A DNA stretch of 37,506 bases from Streptomyces sp. GKU 895 (GCA_002027195.1 MWJO01000086.1:1-37506), one strand, 5' to 3'; shown: positions 10,340 to 18,898, counted from the first letter of the stretch. Translations and numbers: made by a program. The notes: generated from the letters alone by a model not told the origin.

Positions 10340-10541
10340 GATCGCTCTCCTGCCGTGTCGCCGCATGCCCGCGGACGCGAAACGCGCAGGCCGAAGGTGC
10401 CCAAGGCGGGCATTGCGGACGGTGGTTGATGCTGCGGTGGCGCCACGATGGCAGAGGGGCGGGTGGTGCGGCGATGATGTGCCGAGGCGGGTTTGCGCCG
10501 TGGCCGGTTCCCGCCACCGCGCCGCCGGGGAGGGGTCGTTG

Positions 10542-11522
10542 ATGCTGGGTGCGCTGGGACTGGACGAGACGCACGAGTCGGCGTACCGGGCGCTGGTGTC
10601 CGTGGGTGCGGCCGACGTGCCCGATCTGGCGCGGCGGCTGACGCTCGCGGAGCACGACACCGAGCGCGCCCTGCGCCGCCTGGAACGCCATGGACTCGCG
10701 GCCCAGTCCTCCGCCCGCCCCGGCCGCTGGGTCGCCGCTCCCCCGGGGGTGGCGCTGGGCGCGCTGCTCACCCAGCAGCGGCACGAGCTGGACAAGGCCG
10801 AGCTGGCGGCGGCGCTGCTCGCCGAGGAGTACCGGGCGGCGGCGGCCGAGCCGGCCGTACACGACCTGGTCGAGGTGGTGATCGGGGCGGCGGCGGTGGC
10901 GCAGCGGTTCCTTCAGTTGCAGCTGGGGGCCACCGAGGAGGTGTGCGCCCTGGTCACCGGCAATCCGGCGGTGGTCTCCGGCGGGGAGAACGACGCCGAG
11001 GAGCAGGCGGCCGGGCGCGGGGTGCGCTACCGGGTGGTGGTGGAGCGGTCGGTGCTGGACCTCCCGGACGGCATCACCGAGCTGTCGGCGGCGCTGGGCC
11101 GGGACGAGGAGGTACGGGTCGTGGACCGGGTGCCGACCAAGCTGGTCGTCGCCGACCGCGTCCAGGCCCTCGTACCGCTGACCTCGCACACGGCGGAGCC
11201 GGCCGCGCTGGTCGTGCACGCGAGCGGGCTGCTGGAACTGCTGTCGGGACTGTTCGAGTCGGTGTGGCGGGAGTCGCTGCCGCTGCGCCTGGGCGCCGCC
11301 GGGGTGACCGAGGCGGAGGCGGACGCCCCCGACGTGACGGACTTGGAGGTGTTGTCCCTCCTGCTCGCCGGGATGACCGACGCGAGCGTGGCCAAGCAGC
11401 TCGACCTGGGGCTGCGGACCGTGCAACGCCGGGTGAAGCGGCTGATGGAGCTGGCGGGCGTGACGACGCGGTTGCAGCTGGGGTGGCATGCGTACGAGCG
11501 GGGGTGGGTGGCCCGGGGGTGA
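10542..11522 (+). CDS. TrmB/LuxR-type transcriptional regulator
   Basis: 326 residues. The N-terminal 60 or so form a TrmB-like winged helix (LGLDETHESAYRALVSVGAADVPDLARRL, LERHGLAA). A phospholipase-D-like middle domain without an obvious active site follows. The end is a LuxR/GerE helix-turn-helix (LEVLSLLLAGMTDASVAKQLDLGLRTVQRRVKRLMELAGV). The ATG at 10542 is preceded by GGGGAGGGG. This architecture is common in Streptomyces, where it often sits beside secreted subtilases. Here the S8 protease is transcribed from the shared 202-nt intergenic region, so control of the protease is a reasonable inference. No ligand can be named. Confidence 0.85.
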   Translation: MLGALGLDETHESAYRALVSVGAADVPDLARRLTLAEHDTERALRRLERHGLAAQSSARPGRWVAAPPGVALGALLTQQRHELDKAELAAALLAEEYRAAAAEPAVHDLVEVVIGAAAVAQRFLQLQLGATEEVCALVTGNPAVVSGGENDAEEQAAGRGVRYRVVVERSVLDLPDGITELSAALGRDEEVRVVDRVPTKLVVADRVQALVPLTSHTAEPAALVVHASGLLELLSGLFESVWRESLPLRLGAAGVTEAEADAPDVTDLEVLSLLLAGMTDASVAKQLDLGLRTVQRRVKRLMELAGVTTRLQLGWHAYERGWVARG

Positions 11523-11577
11523 GCGGGGCGAACCTTTCTGACCTGCGGTTTCTTCGGGCGTCGGGCACCCTGGACGC

Positions 11578-12060
11578 ATGGGAGTGTGGGACCTCCTGCT
11601 GGTCGGCCTGGTCCTCCTGCTCGGCCTGTGCGGAGTGCTCGTGCCCGGGGTGCCGGGATCGTGGCTCGTGTGGGCCGCGGTCTCGTGGTGGGCGCTGAAG
11701 GATCCGCAGCCCGTCGCGTGGTGGGTGCTGGTGGGGGCCACCGTGGTGCTGTTCCTGTCCCAGGTGGTGCGCTGGGCGCTGCCGCCACGACGGCTGCGCA
11801 CGAGCGGCGCGACACCCCGGATGGGCGTGTACGCCGGTGCCGGCGCGTTCCTCGGTTTCTTCCTGATCCCCGTGCTGGGCGCGATCCCCGGCTTCATGGG
11901 CGGCGTCTACCTGCATGAGCGCCTCCGTCTCGGCCGGCACGGGGAGGCGGTCGCGGCGCTGCGCACGGTGATGCGCTCGGGCGGGTCCAGCGTGCTGACG
12001 GAACTGTTCACGTGCCTGCTGATCATGGGCGCGTGGCTGGGGGCGGTGATCTGGGGGTGA
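11578..12060 (+). CDS. DUF456 family membrane protein
   Basis: 160 residues with four or five hydrophobic segments (about 5-35, 44-63, 83-112, 140-158). The Gly/Pro-rich pattern LVLLLGLCGVLVPGVPGSWLV and the later GAFLGFFLIPVLGAIPGFMGGVYLHE are typical of DUF456. It is an inner-membrane protein of unknown function. The start is 56 nt after the regulator stop on the same strand, so read-through from that gene is possible. Confidence 0.85.
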   Translation: MGVWDLLLVGLVLLLGLCGVLVPGVPGSWLVWAAVSWWALKDPQPVAWWVLVGATVVLFLSQVVRWALPPRRLRTSGATPRMGVYAGAGAFLGFFLIPVLGAIPGFMGGVYLHERLRLGRHGEAVAALRTVMRSGGSSVLTELFTCLLIMGAWLGAVIWG

Positions 12061-12126
12061 CGTAGGCCCGCGGCCCTAGGCCGAGGAACCGATGTGCGGT
12101 GAGGACGGGCGTGTTTGGGTGGGCGC

Positions 12127-12510
12127 ATGACCGAATTCAGCGAGGCCGAACGCGCGTATCTGAGGTCGCAGCGGCTGGGGCGGCTCGCCACCGTCGATCC
12201 CCAGGGGCAGCCGCAGGCGAACCCGGTCGGTTTCTTCCCGCAGGACGACGGGACGATCCTGGTCGGCGGCCATCAGATGGGCCGCAGCAAGAAGTGGCGC
12301 AACCTGCGCAAGAACCCGAAGGTCGCGCTCGTCGTCGACGACGTCGTCAGCCTGCGGCCCTGGAAGGTGCGGGGCATCGACATCCGCGGGGAGGCCGAGC
12401 TGCTGGTGGGCCCGCACGAACTCGGCCCGCACTTCAGCGAGGAGGTCATCCGCATCCATCCGCGGCGGATCCACAGCTGGGGTCTAGAGGACACCCTCGA
12501 GGGTCAGTAG
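12127..12510 (+). CDS. PPOX-class F420/flavin-dependent oxidoreductase
   Basis: 127 residues, a single split-barrel domain. Diagnostic stretches are LRSQRLGRLATVDPQGQPQANPVGF, the basic RSKKWRNLRKNPKVALVVDDV (cofactor phosphate side) and the strand RGIDIRGEAELL. The size and motifs match the small actinobacterial PPOX group that uses F420 or FMN to reduce diverse substrates. The ATG at 12127 is preferred over an in-frame GTG at 12115; neither has a good ribosome binding site, so a leaderless mRNA is possible. The 3' end overlaps the convergent ogt gene by 27 nt. Confidence 0.85.
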   Translation: MTEFSEAERAYLRSQRLGRLATVDPQGQPQANPVGFFPQDDGTILVGGHQMGRSKKWRNLRKNPKVALVVDDVVSLRPWKVRGIDIRGEAELLVGPHELGPHFSEEVIRIHPRRIHSWGLEDTLEGQ

Positions 12511-12966
12511 CGCGATCTTGCGTTCCAGCCCGCCCGCGTACCCGGTCATCGACCCGTTCGCGCCGATCACCCGATGGCAGGGCCGGACGATCAGCAGCGG
12601 GTTGGCGCCGATGGCACCGCCGACCGCCCTCACGGCGACCCTTGACGCCCCGATCCGGGCGGCGATCTCGCCGTAGGTGACCGTCGCCCCGTAGGGAACG
12701 TCGTCGAGGGCGGCCCAGACCCGCTCCCGGAAGGCGGTGCCCTCGGCATGCAACTCCAGCCGGAACTCCTTGAGTTCCCCGGCGAAGTAGGCGGCCAGCT
12801 GCTCCTCGGCCGCCCGGAAGGGCCCGGGGTCGTGCCGCCAACTCCCCTGCACGGCATGCCCGTTCTTCTGCCCGGGAACGGACAGCGAGGTCAGCGCCCC
12901 ACCGGGGTCCGCGGTGAGCAGGAGCGGCCCGACGGGGCTTTCGACGGTCGTCCAGTAGAGGGTCAT
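12484..12966 (-). CDS. ogt: Methylated-DNA-protein cysteine methyltransferase
   Basis: 160 residues. The suicide enzyme transfers the alkyl group from O6-alkylguanine to its own Cys. The active-site motif is IVRPCHRVIGANG, followed by the family-typical GYAGGLERKIALLTLEG. Upstream, VPYGATVTYGEIAARIG is the DNA-recognition helix region. The ATG at 12966 overlaps the TGA of the Ada/AlkA gene (ATGA), so translation is probably coupled and the two repair proteins form one operon. Confidence 0.95.
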   Translation of the reverse strand: MTLYWTTVESPVGPLLLTADPGGALTSLSVPGQKNGHAVQGSWRHDPGPFRAAEEQLAAYFAGELKEFRLELHAEGTAFRERVWAALDDVPYGATVTYGEIAARIGASRVAVRAVGGAIGANPLLIVRPCHRVIGANGSMTGYAGGLERKIALLTLEGVL

Positions 12967-14316
12967 TTGGTCTCCAACTCCCCTGCGGTGCGCAGGTGTT
13001 GCAGGGCGTACGAGCGCCAGGGGCGCCAGCTGTCGGGGACGTCGAGGTCGGCCGGGGCGACGTCGGGGTCGCCGAGGGCGCGGGTGCGGATGACCGCGAC
13101 CGTGCGGGCGTCCATGCCCGGGAGGGTGAGCAGGGCGGCCTGCGCGTCGTCGCGGTCGGCGCCCGGGTCGAGCCGTACGTGACCGTCGGCGAGGGCGGCG
13201 CCGAGGGCCGCGACGGGGCCGTCGGGCCTGGGCGAGGGCGCCGGCCTCGGGGAAGAGGTGCGTGAGGCTGCCGCAGGGCGCGTCGAGAGCCTTGCCGTAC
13301 CGCTGCACAAGCCGCTCGGCCTCCTCCGCCCCGACCAGCGCCCGCACCGCGAGCTCCTCGGGATCGGCCGCTCCGGGTGACCGCAGCCCGGGCCGGGCGG
13401 CGACCAGGGCAGCGAGCCTCGGATCGGCGCCGAGCCGCTCGTCACGGCGTACGGATCGGCGTCGAGGTCGAGGAGCCGCCGCAGCCGGCCGACGGCGGTC
13501 GTCAGATCGCGCAGGTCGGTGAGGTGCAGCCGGGCGTCGAGCCATCCCCGGGCCCGCTCGTCGACGGCGACGATCCCGGTGCCGTACGGCAGCCGCAGCG
13601 TCCGCCGGTAGACGCGCTTCCCGGGTTGCCCGCTGACTTCCTCGACGCCGGGTACGGCCTCGGCGGCCAGGACGTCGAAGACGGCGGCGGACTGGTAGGC
13701 ACCCCGGTAGGCGAGCCGCAGCGGCACCCCGGCCGACGTGGTGGCCGTACGACGGCGCGCCGGGGGCGGCGGCGCGCAGTTCGCTCGGCGTCGAGGCGTA
13801 CACGGCGCGGATCGTGTCGTTGAACTGCCTGACGCTGGCGAAACCGGCGGCAAAGGCCACCTGGGTGACCGGCAGCTCGGTGGTCTGGAGCAGGACGCGT
13901 GCCGTGTGCGAGCGCTGGGCCCGGGCGAGGGCGACGGGCCCGGCGCCGAGCTCGGCGGTGAGCTGGCGCTGGACCTGCCGGGCGCTGTACCCCAGCCGCC
14001 CGGCGAGCCCCGCGACGCCCTCACGGTCGACGACCCCGTCCCCGATCAGCCGCATCGCCCGCCCCACCACATCGGCCCGCACATTCCACTCCGCCGACCC
14101 CGGCACGGCATCCGGCCGACACCGCCGACAGGCCCGGAACCCCGAGCCCTGAGCGGCGGCGGCGGTCGCGAAGAACCGCACGTTCCGCCGCTTCGGCGTG
14201 ACGGCAGGACAGCTGGGCCGGCAGTAGATCCCGGTGGTGGAGACGGCGAAGAAGAACTCCCCGTCGAACCGCCCGTCCCGGCTGCGCACAGCTTCGTACC
14301 TGGTGTCTTCTTCCAT
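12963..14316 (-). CDS. alkA: Ada/AlkA-type regulator and DNA-3-methyladenine glycosylase (three frameshifts)
   Basis: About 450 residues after bridging. The N-terminus is an Ada metal-binding domain (FFAVSTTGIYCRPSCPAVTPKRRNVRFF, then GFRACRRCRPD: four Cys, with the first the likely methyl acceptor). Next is an AraC-type HTH (VTQVAFAAGFASVRQFNDTIRAVYASTPSELR). The C-terminal half is AlkA-like (LRLAYRGAYQSAAVFDVLAAEAVPGVEEV) plus a helix-hairpin-helix GPD glycosylase part with LPGMDARTVAVIRTRALGDPDVAPADL, in which the Asp is likely catalytic. Breaks on the plus strand: one extra C in 13727-13730, one C missing near 13443 (restores AVDERLGADPRL), one extra C at 13227-13228 (restores LAQPDGPVAALGAALADG). 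It should respond to methylation damage and regulate itself and ogt. Confidence 0.85.
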
Positions 14317-14388
14317 CACAGGTTCCAGTGTGGTCCAGGTACAAAAATGCGGCTGGCGGATTTCAGACACGGCACTGAGAAGGCTCTT

Positions 14389-14435
14389 AGGGGCGCGGGG
14401 AACTGCGCGAGCAACCACAGACAACCCGCACCCGC
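14389..14435 (-). repeat. Dispersed Streptomyces intergenic repeat
   Basis: The GGGGCGCGGGGAACTGCGCG core followed by an A/C-rich tail lies between the rsgA stop and the start of the Ada/AlkA gene. From memory this core recurs in intergenic regions of many Streptomyces genomes. It carries short GCGC arms around GGGGAACT, so it could fold and weaken read-through from rsgA into the repair operon. The copy number in this genome cannot be seen from the window. Confidence 0.6.
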
Positions 14436-14465
14436 CGAACAACCGACCCGGCACCCCCGTAGGCG

Positions 14466-15581
14466 CTAAACCCACCGCCCCCGCTTCACCTCCATCGCCG
14501 CCTTCCCCTCAGCCCCCCGCTTCTTCCACTCCCGCCGAAGCTCCGCACGGACCCGCGCATCGGTCTTGGCGACGATCCGCTGGTTCTCCCGGATCAGCTT
14601 CCGATAGCTCTCCAGCCGCCGCTCCGCCAGCTCGCCGGAGTCGATCGCGGCGAGCACCGCGCACCCCGGCTCGCTCTCGTGCGCGCAGTCATGGAACCGG
14701 CAGTCCGCGGCCAGCTCCTCGATCTCGGAGAAGACCTGCCCGACGCCGCTCTCGGCGTCGAAGAGCCCGACCCCCCGCAGCCCGGGCGTGTCGATGAGGA
14801 CACCCCCGCCGGGCAGGGCGAGCAGGTTGCGGGTCGTGGTGGTGTGCCGTCCCTTCCCGTCGACGTCCCGGGCGGCCTGGACCGCCATGACGTCCGAGCC
14901 GACCAGGGCGTTGGCGAGGGTCGACTTCCCGGCGCCGGACTGTCCGAGCAGCACGGATGTGCCGCCGGAGACCACCGCGGTGAGGACGTCGAGCCCGTCC
15001 CCGTCCACGGCGCTGACGGTCAGCACCGGCACACCCGGTGCCGTCGTCTCCACGTCCTGGACGAGATGCGCGAGCGTCACGGCGTCCGGGACGAGGTCGG
15101 CCTTGGTGAGCACGACGACGGGCTGGGCGCCGCTCTCCCAGGCGAGGGCGAGGAAGCGCTCGATGCGGCCGAGGTCGAGTTCGACGGCCAGCGACACGGC
15201 GACGATCGCGTGGTCGACGTTGGCGGCGAGGATCTGCCCCTCGGAGCGCTTGGAGGAGGTGGAGCGCACGAAGGCGGTACGGCGTGGCAGATACGTCCGT
15301 ACGTAGCGCGGGTTGCCGCCGGGTTCGACGGCGACCCAGTCGCCGGTGCACACGACCCGCAGGGGGTCGTTGGGGGTGACGAACGCGGTGTCGGCGCGCA
15401 GCGTCCCGTGGGCGGTGACGACGTCGCACTGCCCGCGGTCGACGCGGACGACCCGCCCGGCGAGCAGTCCTTCGGCGTCGTAGGGGGCGAACTCGTCCGC
15501 CCATGCGTCGTCCCAGCCGTAGGGAGCGAGCGCGGAGAAAACAGCAGAGGAAGTGGACGGGGTGGAGCTGGAGGAAGTCAA
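14466..15581 (-). CDS. rsgA: Ribosome small-subunit-dependent GTPase A
   Basis: 371 residues from the chosen start. RsgA is a late 30S maturation GTPase. It has an N-terminal OB fold (VDRGQCDVVTAHGTLRAD ... GDWVAVEPGG) and a circularly permuted GTPase domain with motif order G4 (VVLTKADL), G5, G1 (LLGQSGAGKSTLANAL), G2 (GRHTTTTRNL) and G3 (LIDTPGLRGVG). A C-terminal zinc motif follows (CRFHDCAHESEPGCAV). The TTG at 15581 has GAAGGG at good spacing; an in-frame TTG at 15611 has no ribosome binding site. It lies 45 nt after a 22-codon ORF with a strong ribosome binding site. Confidence 0.93.
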   Translation of the reverse strand: MTSSSSTPSTSSAVFSALAPYGWDDAWADEFAPYDAEGLLAGRVVRVDRGQCDVVTAHGTLRADTAFVTPNDPLRVVCTGDWVAVEPGGNPRYVRTYLPRRTAFVRSTSSKRSEGQILAANVDHAIVAVSLAVELDLGRIERFLALAWESGAQPVVVLTKADLVPDAVTLAHLVQDVETTAPGVPVLTVSAVDGDGLDVLTAVVSGGTSVLLGQSGAGKSTLANALVGSDVMAVQAARDVDGKGRHTTTTRNLLALPGGGVLIDTPGLRGVGLFDAESGVGQVFSEIEELAADCRFHDCAHESEPGCAVLAAIDSGELAERRLESYRKLIRENQRIVAKTDARVRAELRREWKKRGAEGKAAMEVKRGRWV

Positions 15582-15626
15582 GGGTGACCCTTCGAAGGGC
15601 GGCCCCGGCAAGGAAGTTGAGTGAGG

Positions 15627-15695
15627 TCAGCCGGCGGCCACGGAGGTGGACGTGATGATCTGGATGCGGGCAGCGCTCATCGCAGTGACAGCCAT
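15627..15695 (-). CDS. 22-residue ORF, possible leader peptide of rsgA
   Basis: ATG at 15695, TGA at 15627-15629, reading MAVTAMSAARIQIITSTSVA and two more residues. GAGGAGGT, nearly the full anti-SD match, sits 8-9 nt upstream. This is far better than the ribosome binding site of rsgA, which follows 45 nt later. A promoter-like pair lies upstream (15754-15784). Start and spacing look selected, but the peptide matches nothing I recognise. It could be a leader controlling rsgA translation or a small protein in its own right. Confidence 0.4.
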   Translation of the reverse strand: MAVTAMSAARIQIITSTSVAAG

Positions 15696-15730
15696 CGGTC
15701 GACACCTCCTCGAACACACTCACTCGGCCG

Positions 15731-15784
15731 GCTCGTCCGGCTGGAACGTCCCCACCGTATCCGGGGCACCCTCGACCCCGTCAA
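15731..15784 (-). promoter_or_regulatory. Promoter-like pair and leader hairpin upstream of the small ORF
   Basis: On the minus strand TTGACG (15784-15779) is followed after 19 nt by TACGGT (15759-15754), or after 17 nt by GATACG. About 20 nt further, GCCGG and CCGGC arms with a 5-nt loop form a short leader hairpin before the ribosome binding site. The pair fits a vegetative sigma factor, with slightly long spacing in the first pairing. Confidence 0.35.
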
Positions 15785-15793
15785 CCGAATTAA

Positions 15794-17283
15794 TCAGGCC
15801 TTCGTGCAGGCCTGCCCGTTCAACGTCACGTCGTACCCGAGCGAGTTCGCCCCCTGCCAGGAGGCGATGAAGCCGAAGGCGAGGTCGGCGCCCGCGGCGA
15901 CGGTCTTGTTGTAGTCGGCGGCGGTGGCGGTGACGCGGGAGTCGCTCTGGGAGAAGTTCGCGTCCCACATCTCGCCGACCTTCTGGCCGTCCTTGAACGA
16001 CCAGTCGACCCGCCAGTCGTCGAGGGCCCGCGCGGTGGTGACCTTCACCGTGGCCTGGAAGCCGTCGGGCCACTGGTTGACGAGGGTGTACGTGTAGGTG
16101 CAGGCGGCGCGTGCGGTCGTCGGGCCGGGGGCCGGTTTGTCGTCGTCCTGCGCGGCGGAGGAGGTCGTGCCCTGGGGTTCGGGGTCTGGGTTCTTCCGGG
16201 TGGGCGAGCCCTGGGTGGCGCTGGCGGAGGGGCCTTGGAGCCCGACGACGGGGTGGCGCTCGCGGACGGCAGGGTGGTGCCGGGGTCGGCCGCGACGGGC
16301 TGGCGGTCGGCGGAGTCGCCGGGGCTCGCGGTGCCGTCGTGCATGCCGCCCTCGCCGAACGGCATCATCGAGACGCCGAGCGCCAGCAGCGACACCAGGA
16401 CGGCGGTGACGAGGAGACTGGTGCGCACGACCCGCGCCTTCTGCGCCCCGGGGTTCGGCGGCAGGGCGTCGACCGGTTCCGGGCGTCCGGCACCCAGCCG
16501 CACCTCGGCGGCCCGGCGTCGGCGTTCCAGGTAGGCGAGGCCGCCCCAGCCGATGACCCCGCCCGCGAGTGCCGCGGGCAGCCCGCCGCCGTGCAGCCGC
16601 AGACAGGCGGCGGCCTCGGCGCACTGCACGCAGGTGGCGAGGTGCCGGGAGAGGTCCTCGGGTGTGTCGGCGCCGGCGGACCGGGTGACCGCGTCGAGGA
16701 GCCGGGCATAGCTGCGGCACTGCGCGGCCATCGGGGTGTCGAGGTGGTTGCGGTGGCTGCGGTCCCTGAACAGGCCGCGCACCTGGGCGAGTTCCTCGGA
16801 CACGGTGGCCGGGTCGAGGCCGAGCCGGCGGGCCACCACGGACAGCGGCAGCGCCTCGACCTCGGCCAGCCAGAGCAGGTCGGCGTCGTGTTCCTGCATG
16901 TCGCGCAACCCGCGCAGGGCGAGCGGGCGTTGGAGCGGCGGCCCGGTGTAGCGTTCGGCCTTCTCGGAGTTGAGCCAGAGCCGCAGGTCGGGGTCGAGCT
17001 TGTGGCCCTGTCCGCCGGTCTCCCAGTCGGCCGCCGTGGTGCGCACCGCGGTCAGCAGCAGGGGAATCATGGGCAGCCGGGGCGCCCGCCGGCCGGCGCC
17101 TCGGCCCGGGTTCGCGCCGGCCGCCCGGGCCTCGCGCATGCCGAGCGCGAAGGCCTCCGTGGACAGCTGGTTGGCCGCGGTGGACCCGGACGTGCAGAGG
17201 TCGGCATAGGAGAGGACCGCGTCCCAGCACTCCGAGAACAGGGCGGCCTCGGCGGCGTCATGGGGGGTCGGCAGGTCGGGCAT
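15794..17283 (-). CDS. Sigma-like / zinc-finger / membrane protein with C-terminal CBM2 (frameshifted)
   Basis: About 496 residues after bridging. Residues 1-130 resemble a degenerate sigma region 2. Residues about 136-170 form a region-4-like helix-turn-helix (LAEVEALPLSVVARRLGLDPATVSEELAQVRGLF). Residues 214-221 carry HLATCVQC, the H-x3-C-x2-C motif of zinc-binding anti-sigma domains. One membrane segment follows at about 288-306 after basic residues, then a Ser/Pro/Thr linker, then a family-2 carbohydrate-binding module of about 100 residues with Cys at both ends, Trp in NQWPDGF, DDWRVDW, EMWDAN and ASWQGAN, and a closing LNGQAC. The C-terminus should be outside the cell. One G is missing in the run 16229-16232; restoring it gives KAPSASATQGSP. 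ATG 17283 has AGGAGA in front. Confidence 0.8.
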
Positions 17284-17498
17284 CGGTCTCCTGCATCCAG
17301 AGCGAGGTCAACTCACCTTATTGGCAACGGAGTTGCGGGGAACCTCGCGACAGCGCATGAGCTTTTCACGGGTTCCACACAACTGACAAGCGGGCTATTC
17401 AAATCCGGTTACCGGGAGTCGGCGAACGCCCACGTCACGTTGCCCTTGTTGTGCCTGTTGCGCCAGTTCCTCGTGGTGTCACTTCTGGATACATACGC

Positions 17499-17535
17499 AA
17501 AGAAGGCCCGGACGTCTCGATCCGGACCTTCTTTT
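17499..17535 (-). terminator. Bidirectional hairpin terminator after the radical SAM gene
   Basis: Arms AAGAAGG-C-CCGGA (17500-17512) and TCCGG-A-CCTTCTT (17521-17533) pair with a single mismatch around an 8-nt loop. There is a T run on the plus strand after the hairpin and a matching one on the minus strand. It lies 44-80 nt beyond the radical SAM stop codon and also shields the upstream region of the sigma-like gene. Confidence 0.8.
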
Positions 17536-17578
17536 CCGAGGGCGTCGTCGACGACCCGCTTTCCCCGGGAACCCGCGG

Positions 17579-18898
17579 CTACGCCTCCACCGGTTCCTGC
17601 GCCGGCAGGCTGTCCATGAAGGAGCTCACGGAGAAGACCGCGCGGCCGGCGCCGGGTTCACCGTAGCCGGGGGGTGAGGAGAGGCCGAACTCCTCCATCG
17701 TCTGACGGTAGGCCTGGAGCAGCCGGATGTGGTATTCCAGCGGCGCGCCCTGCGGGTTGGCCTTGCCGAGCGGGGTCGTCGGCTCCGGGCACCAGGTGGT
17801 GAAGCGGGGCGTGATGCCCTGCGACATGAAGAAGCGCAGGCCCTCCGTGGTCGAGGCGATCGCCTCGTCGACCGTCTTGAAGCCGAAGGGCTCGGCCATC
17901 TCCACGCCCGCCACGAAGTTGGGGATCACGTTGCGGGCGCCGAAGATCTCAGCCGAGTCGAGGATGCGCTTGTGCCACTCGTCGCGGCCGACGTAGCGCT
18001 CCTTGCCCGGGCAGTACATCTTGAACAGATACTCGTCCCACACCTCGTAGTTGGGGTGGTAGATCTGCACGCCGTAGTCCTTGAACCGCTGCACGTCGTC
18101 CTTGGGCAGCGCCTGGGCGACGACCTTGCCGATCCAACGGCCCGGGAAGCGCTCCTCGATGGCCTTGGCGTAGTGGCCGTAGAAGTCGGCCTCGTCGCGC
18201 CCGGAGACGGTCTTGGTGATCGCGCCGCCGGTGAGCGTGTACGCGGTCGACGCCTTCTGGGTGTCGTAGCGGTCGATGATCTCCAGGGCTTCGAGGACCT
18301 CCTCGACGTCCTTCACACCCGTGTACGGCCGCCCCGCCGCCTTGTGCTGGCGCCAGTTGTGGTTGATGTCGCAGTACTGGCACTCCTCCTTGGCGCCGAA
18401 GTACTGGCACACCCGGAAGACCGTCAGGTAGATGAGGTAGCCCCACTGGATGGTCGGGGCCACCTCCATCACGGACTTCCCGTTGGCGAGCTTGTGCTTG
18501 TAGTACTCCGGCATCGGCGGCACACCGACGTCGGCGATGCGCTTGCCGTCGAGGTAGAGGCCGAGCATGCCGCTGTCGTCCGCGGCGACGCGGTACGGCG
18601 AGGCCGGGTTCACGCGCACGGAGACGACGGTGCGGCGCAGGTCGTACGGGCCGCCGGTGAGGATGATCTCCTCCGGCGGGCGGCGCAGGGCGGCTTCGCC
18701 GAGCTCGGGGAGGGTGCCGTGGTCGAAGGAGAAGATGAAGTACGACTTCGGCTTGACCTCACCGCCCTCGTTGTCACTGAGGGCGGACGGGTCGAAGGCC
18801 ACCCCGCCCCGGAGCAGATCCTCCTTGAAGACGGCCTCCCGCGGTACGTGCGGGAACCTCTCCATCAGATCTTCGACCAGCGCGGTACGGCTGCCCAT
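17579..18898 (-). CDS. Radical SAM family protein with unusual Cys spacing
   Basis: 439 residues. The probable 4Fe-4S motif is Cys164, Cys173 and Cys176 in VCQYFGAKEECQYCDIN, that is C-x8-C-x2-C instead of the usual C-x3-C-x2-C. A TIM-barrel-like part follows with TLTGGAITKT (Gly-rich SAM-binding strand), IYHPNYEVWDEYLFKMYCPGKERYVGRDEWHKRI and IPNFVAGVEMAEPFGF. The stretch TTWCPEPTTPLGK adds a further Cys. Before the Cys motif are about 150 residues with a beta-rich, Pro-containing character. The ATG at 18898 has AGGAG at good spacing. It is monocistronic between a terminator and an unrelated gene, so context does not reveal a substrate. The class assignment is probable; the reaction is unknown. 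Confidence 0.8.
   Translation of the reverse strand: MGSRTALVEDLMERFPHVPREAVFKEDLLRGGVAFDPSALSDNEGGEVKPKSYFIFSFDHGTLPELGEAALRRPPEEIILTGGPYDLRRTVVSVRVNPASPYRVAADDSGMLGLYLDGKRIADVGVPPMPEYYKHKLANGKSVMEVAPTIQWGYLIYLTVFRVCQYFGAKEECQYCDINHNWRQHKAAGRPYTGVKDVEEVLEALEIIDRYDTQKASTAYTLTGGAITKTVSGRDEADFYGHYAKAIEERFPGRWIGKVVAQALPKDDVQRFKDYGVQIYHPNYEVWDEYLFKMYCPGKERYVGRDEWHKRILDSAEIFGARNVIPNFVAGVEMAEPFGFKTVDEAIASTTEGLRFFMSQGITPRFTTWCPEPTTPLGKANPQGAPLEYHIRLLQAYRQTMEEFGLSSPPGYGEPGAGRAVFSVSSFMDSLPAQEPVEA

Noticed and set aside
12063..12078. Near-palindrome after the DUF456 stop codon
   Set aside because: Pairs at all but one position but leaves no loop, so it is not a convincing hairpin terminator; no regulator half-site is evident.
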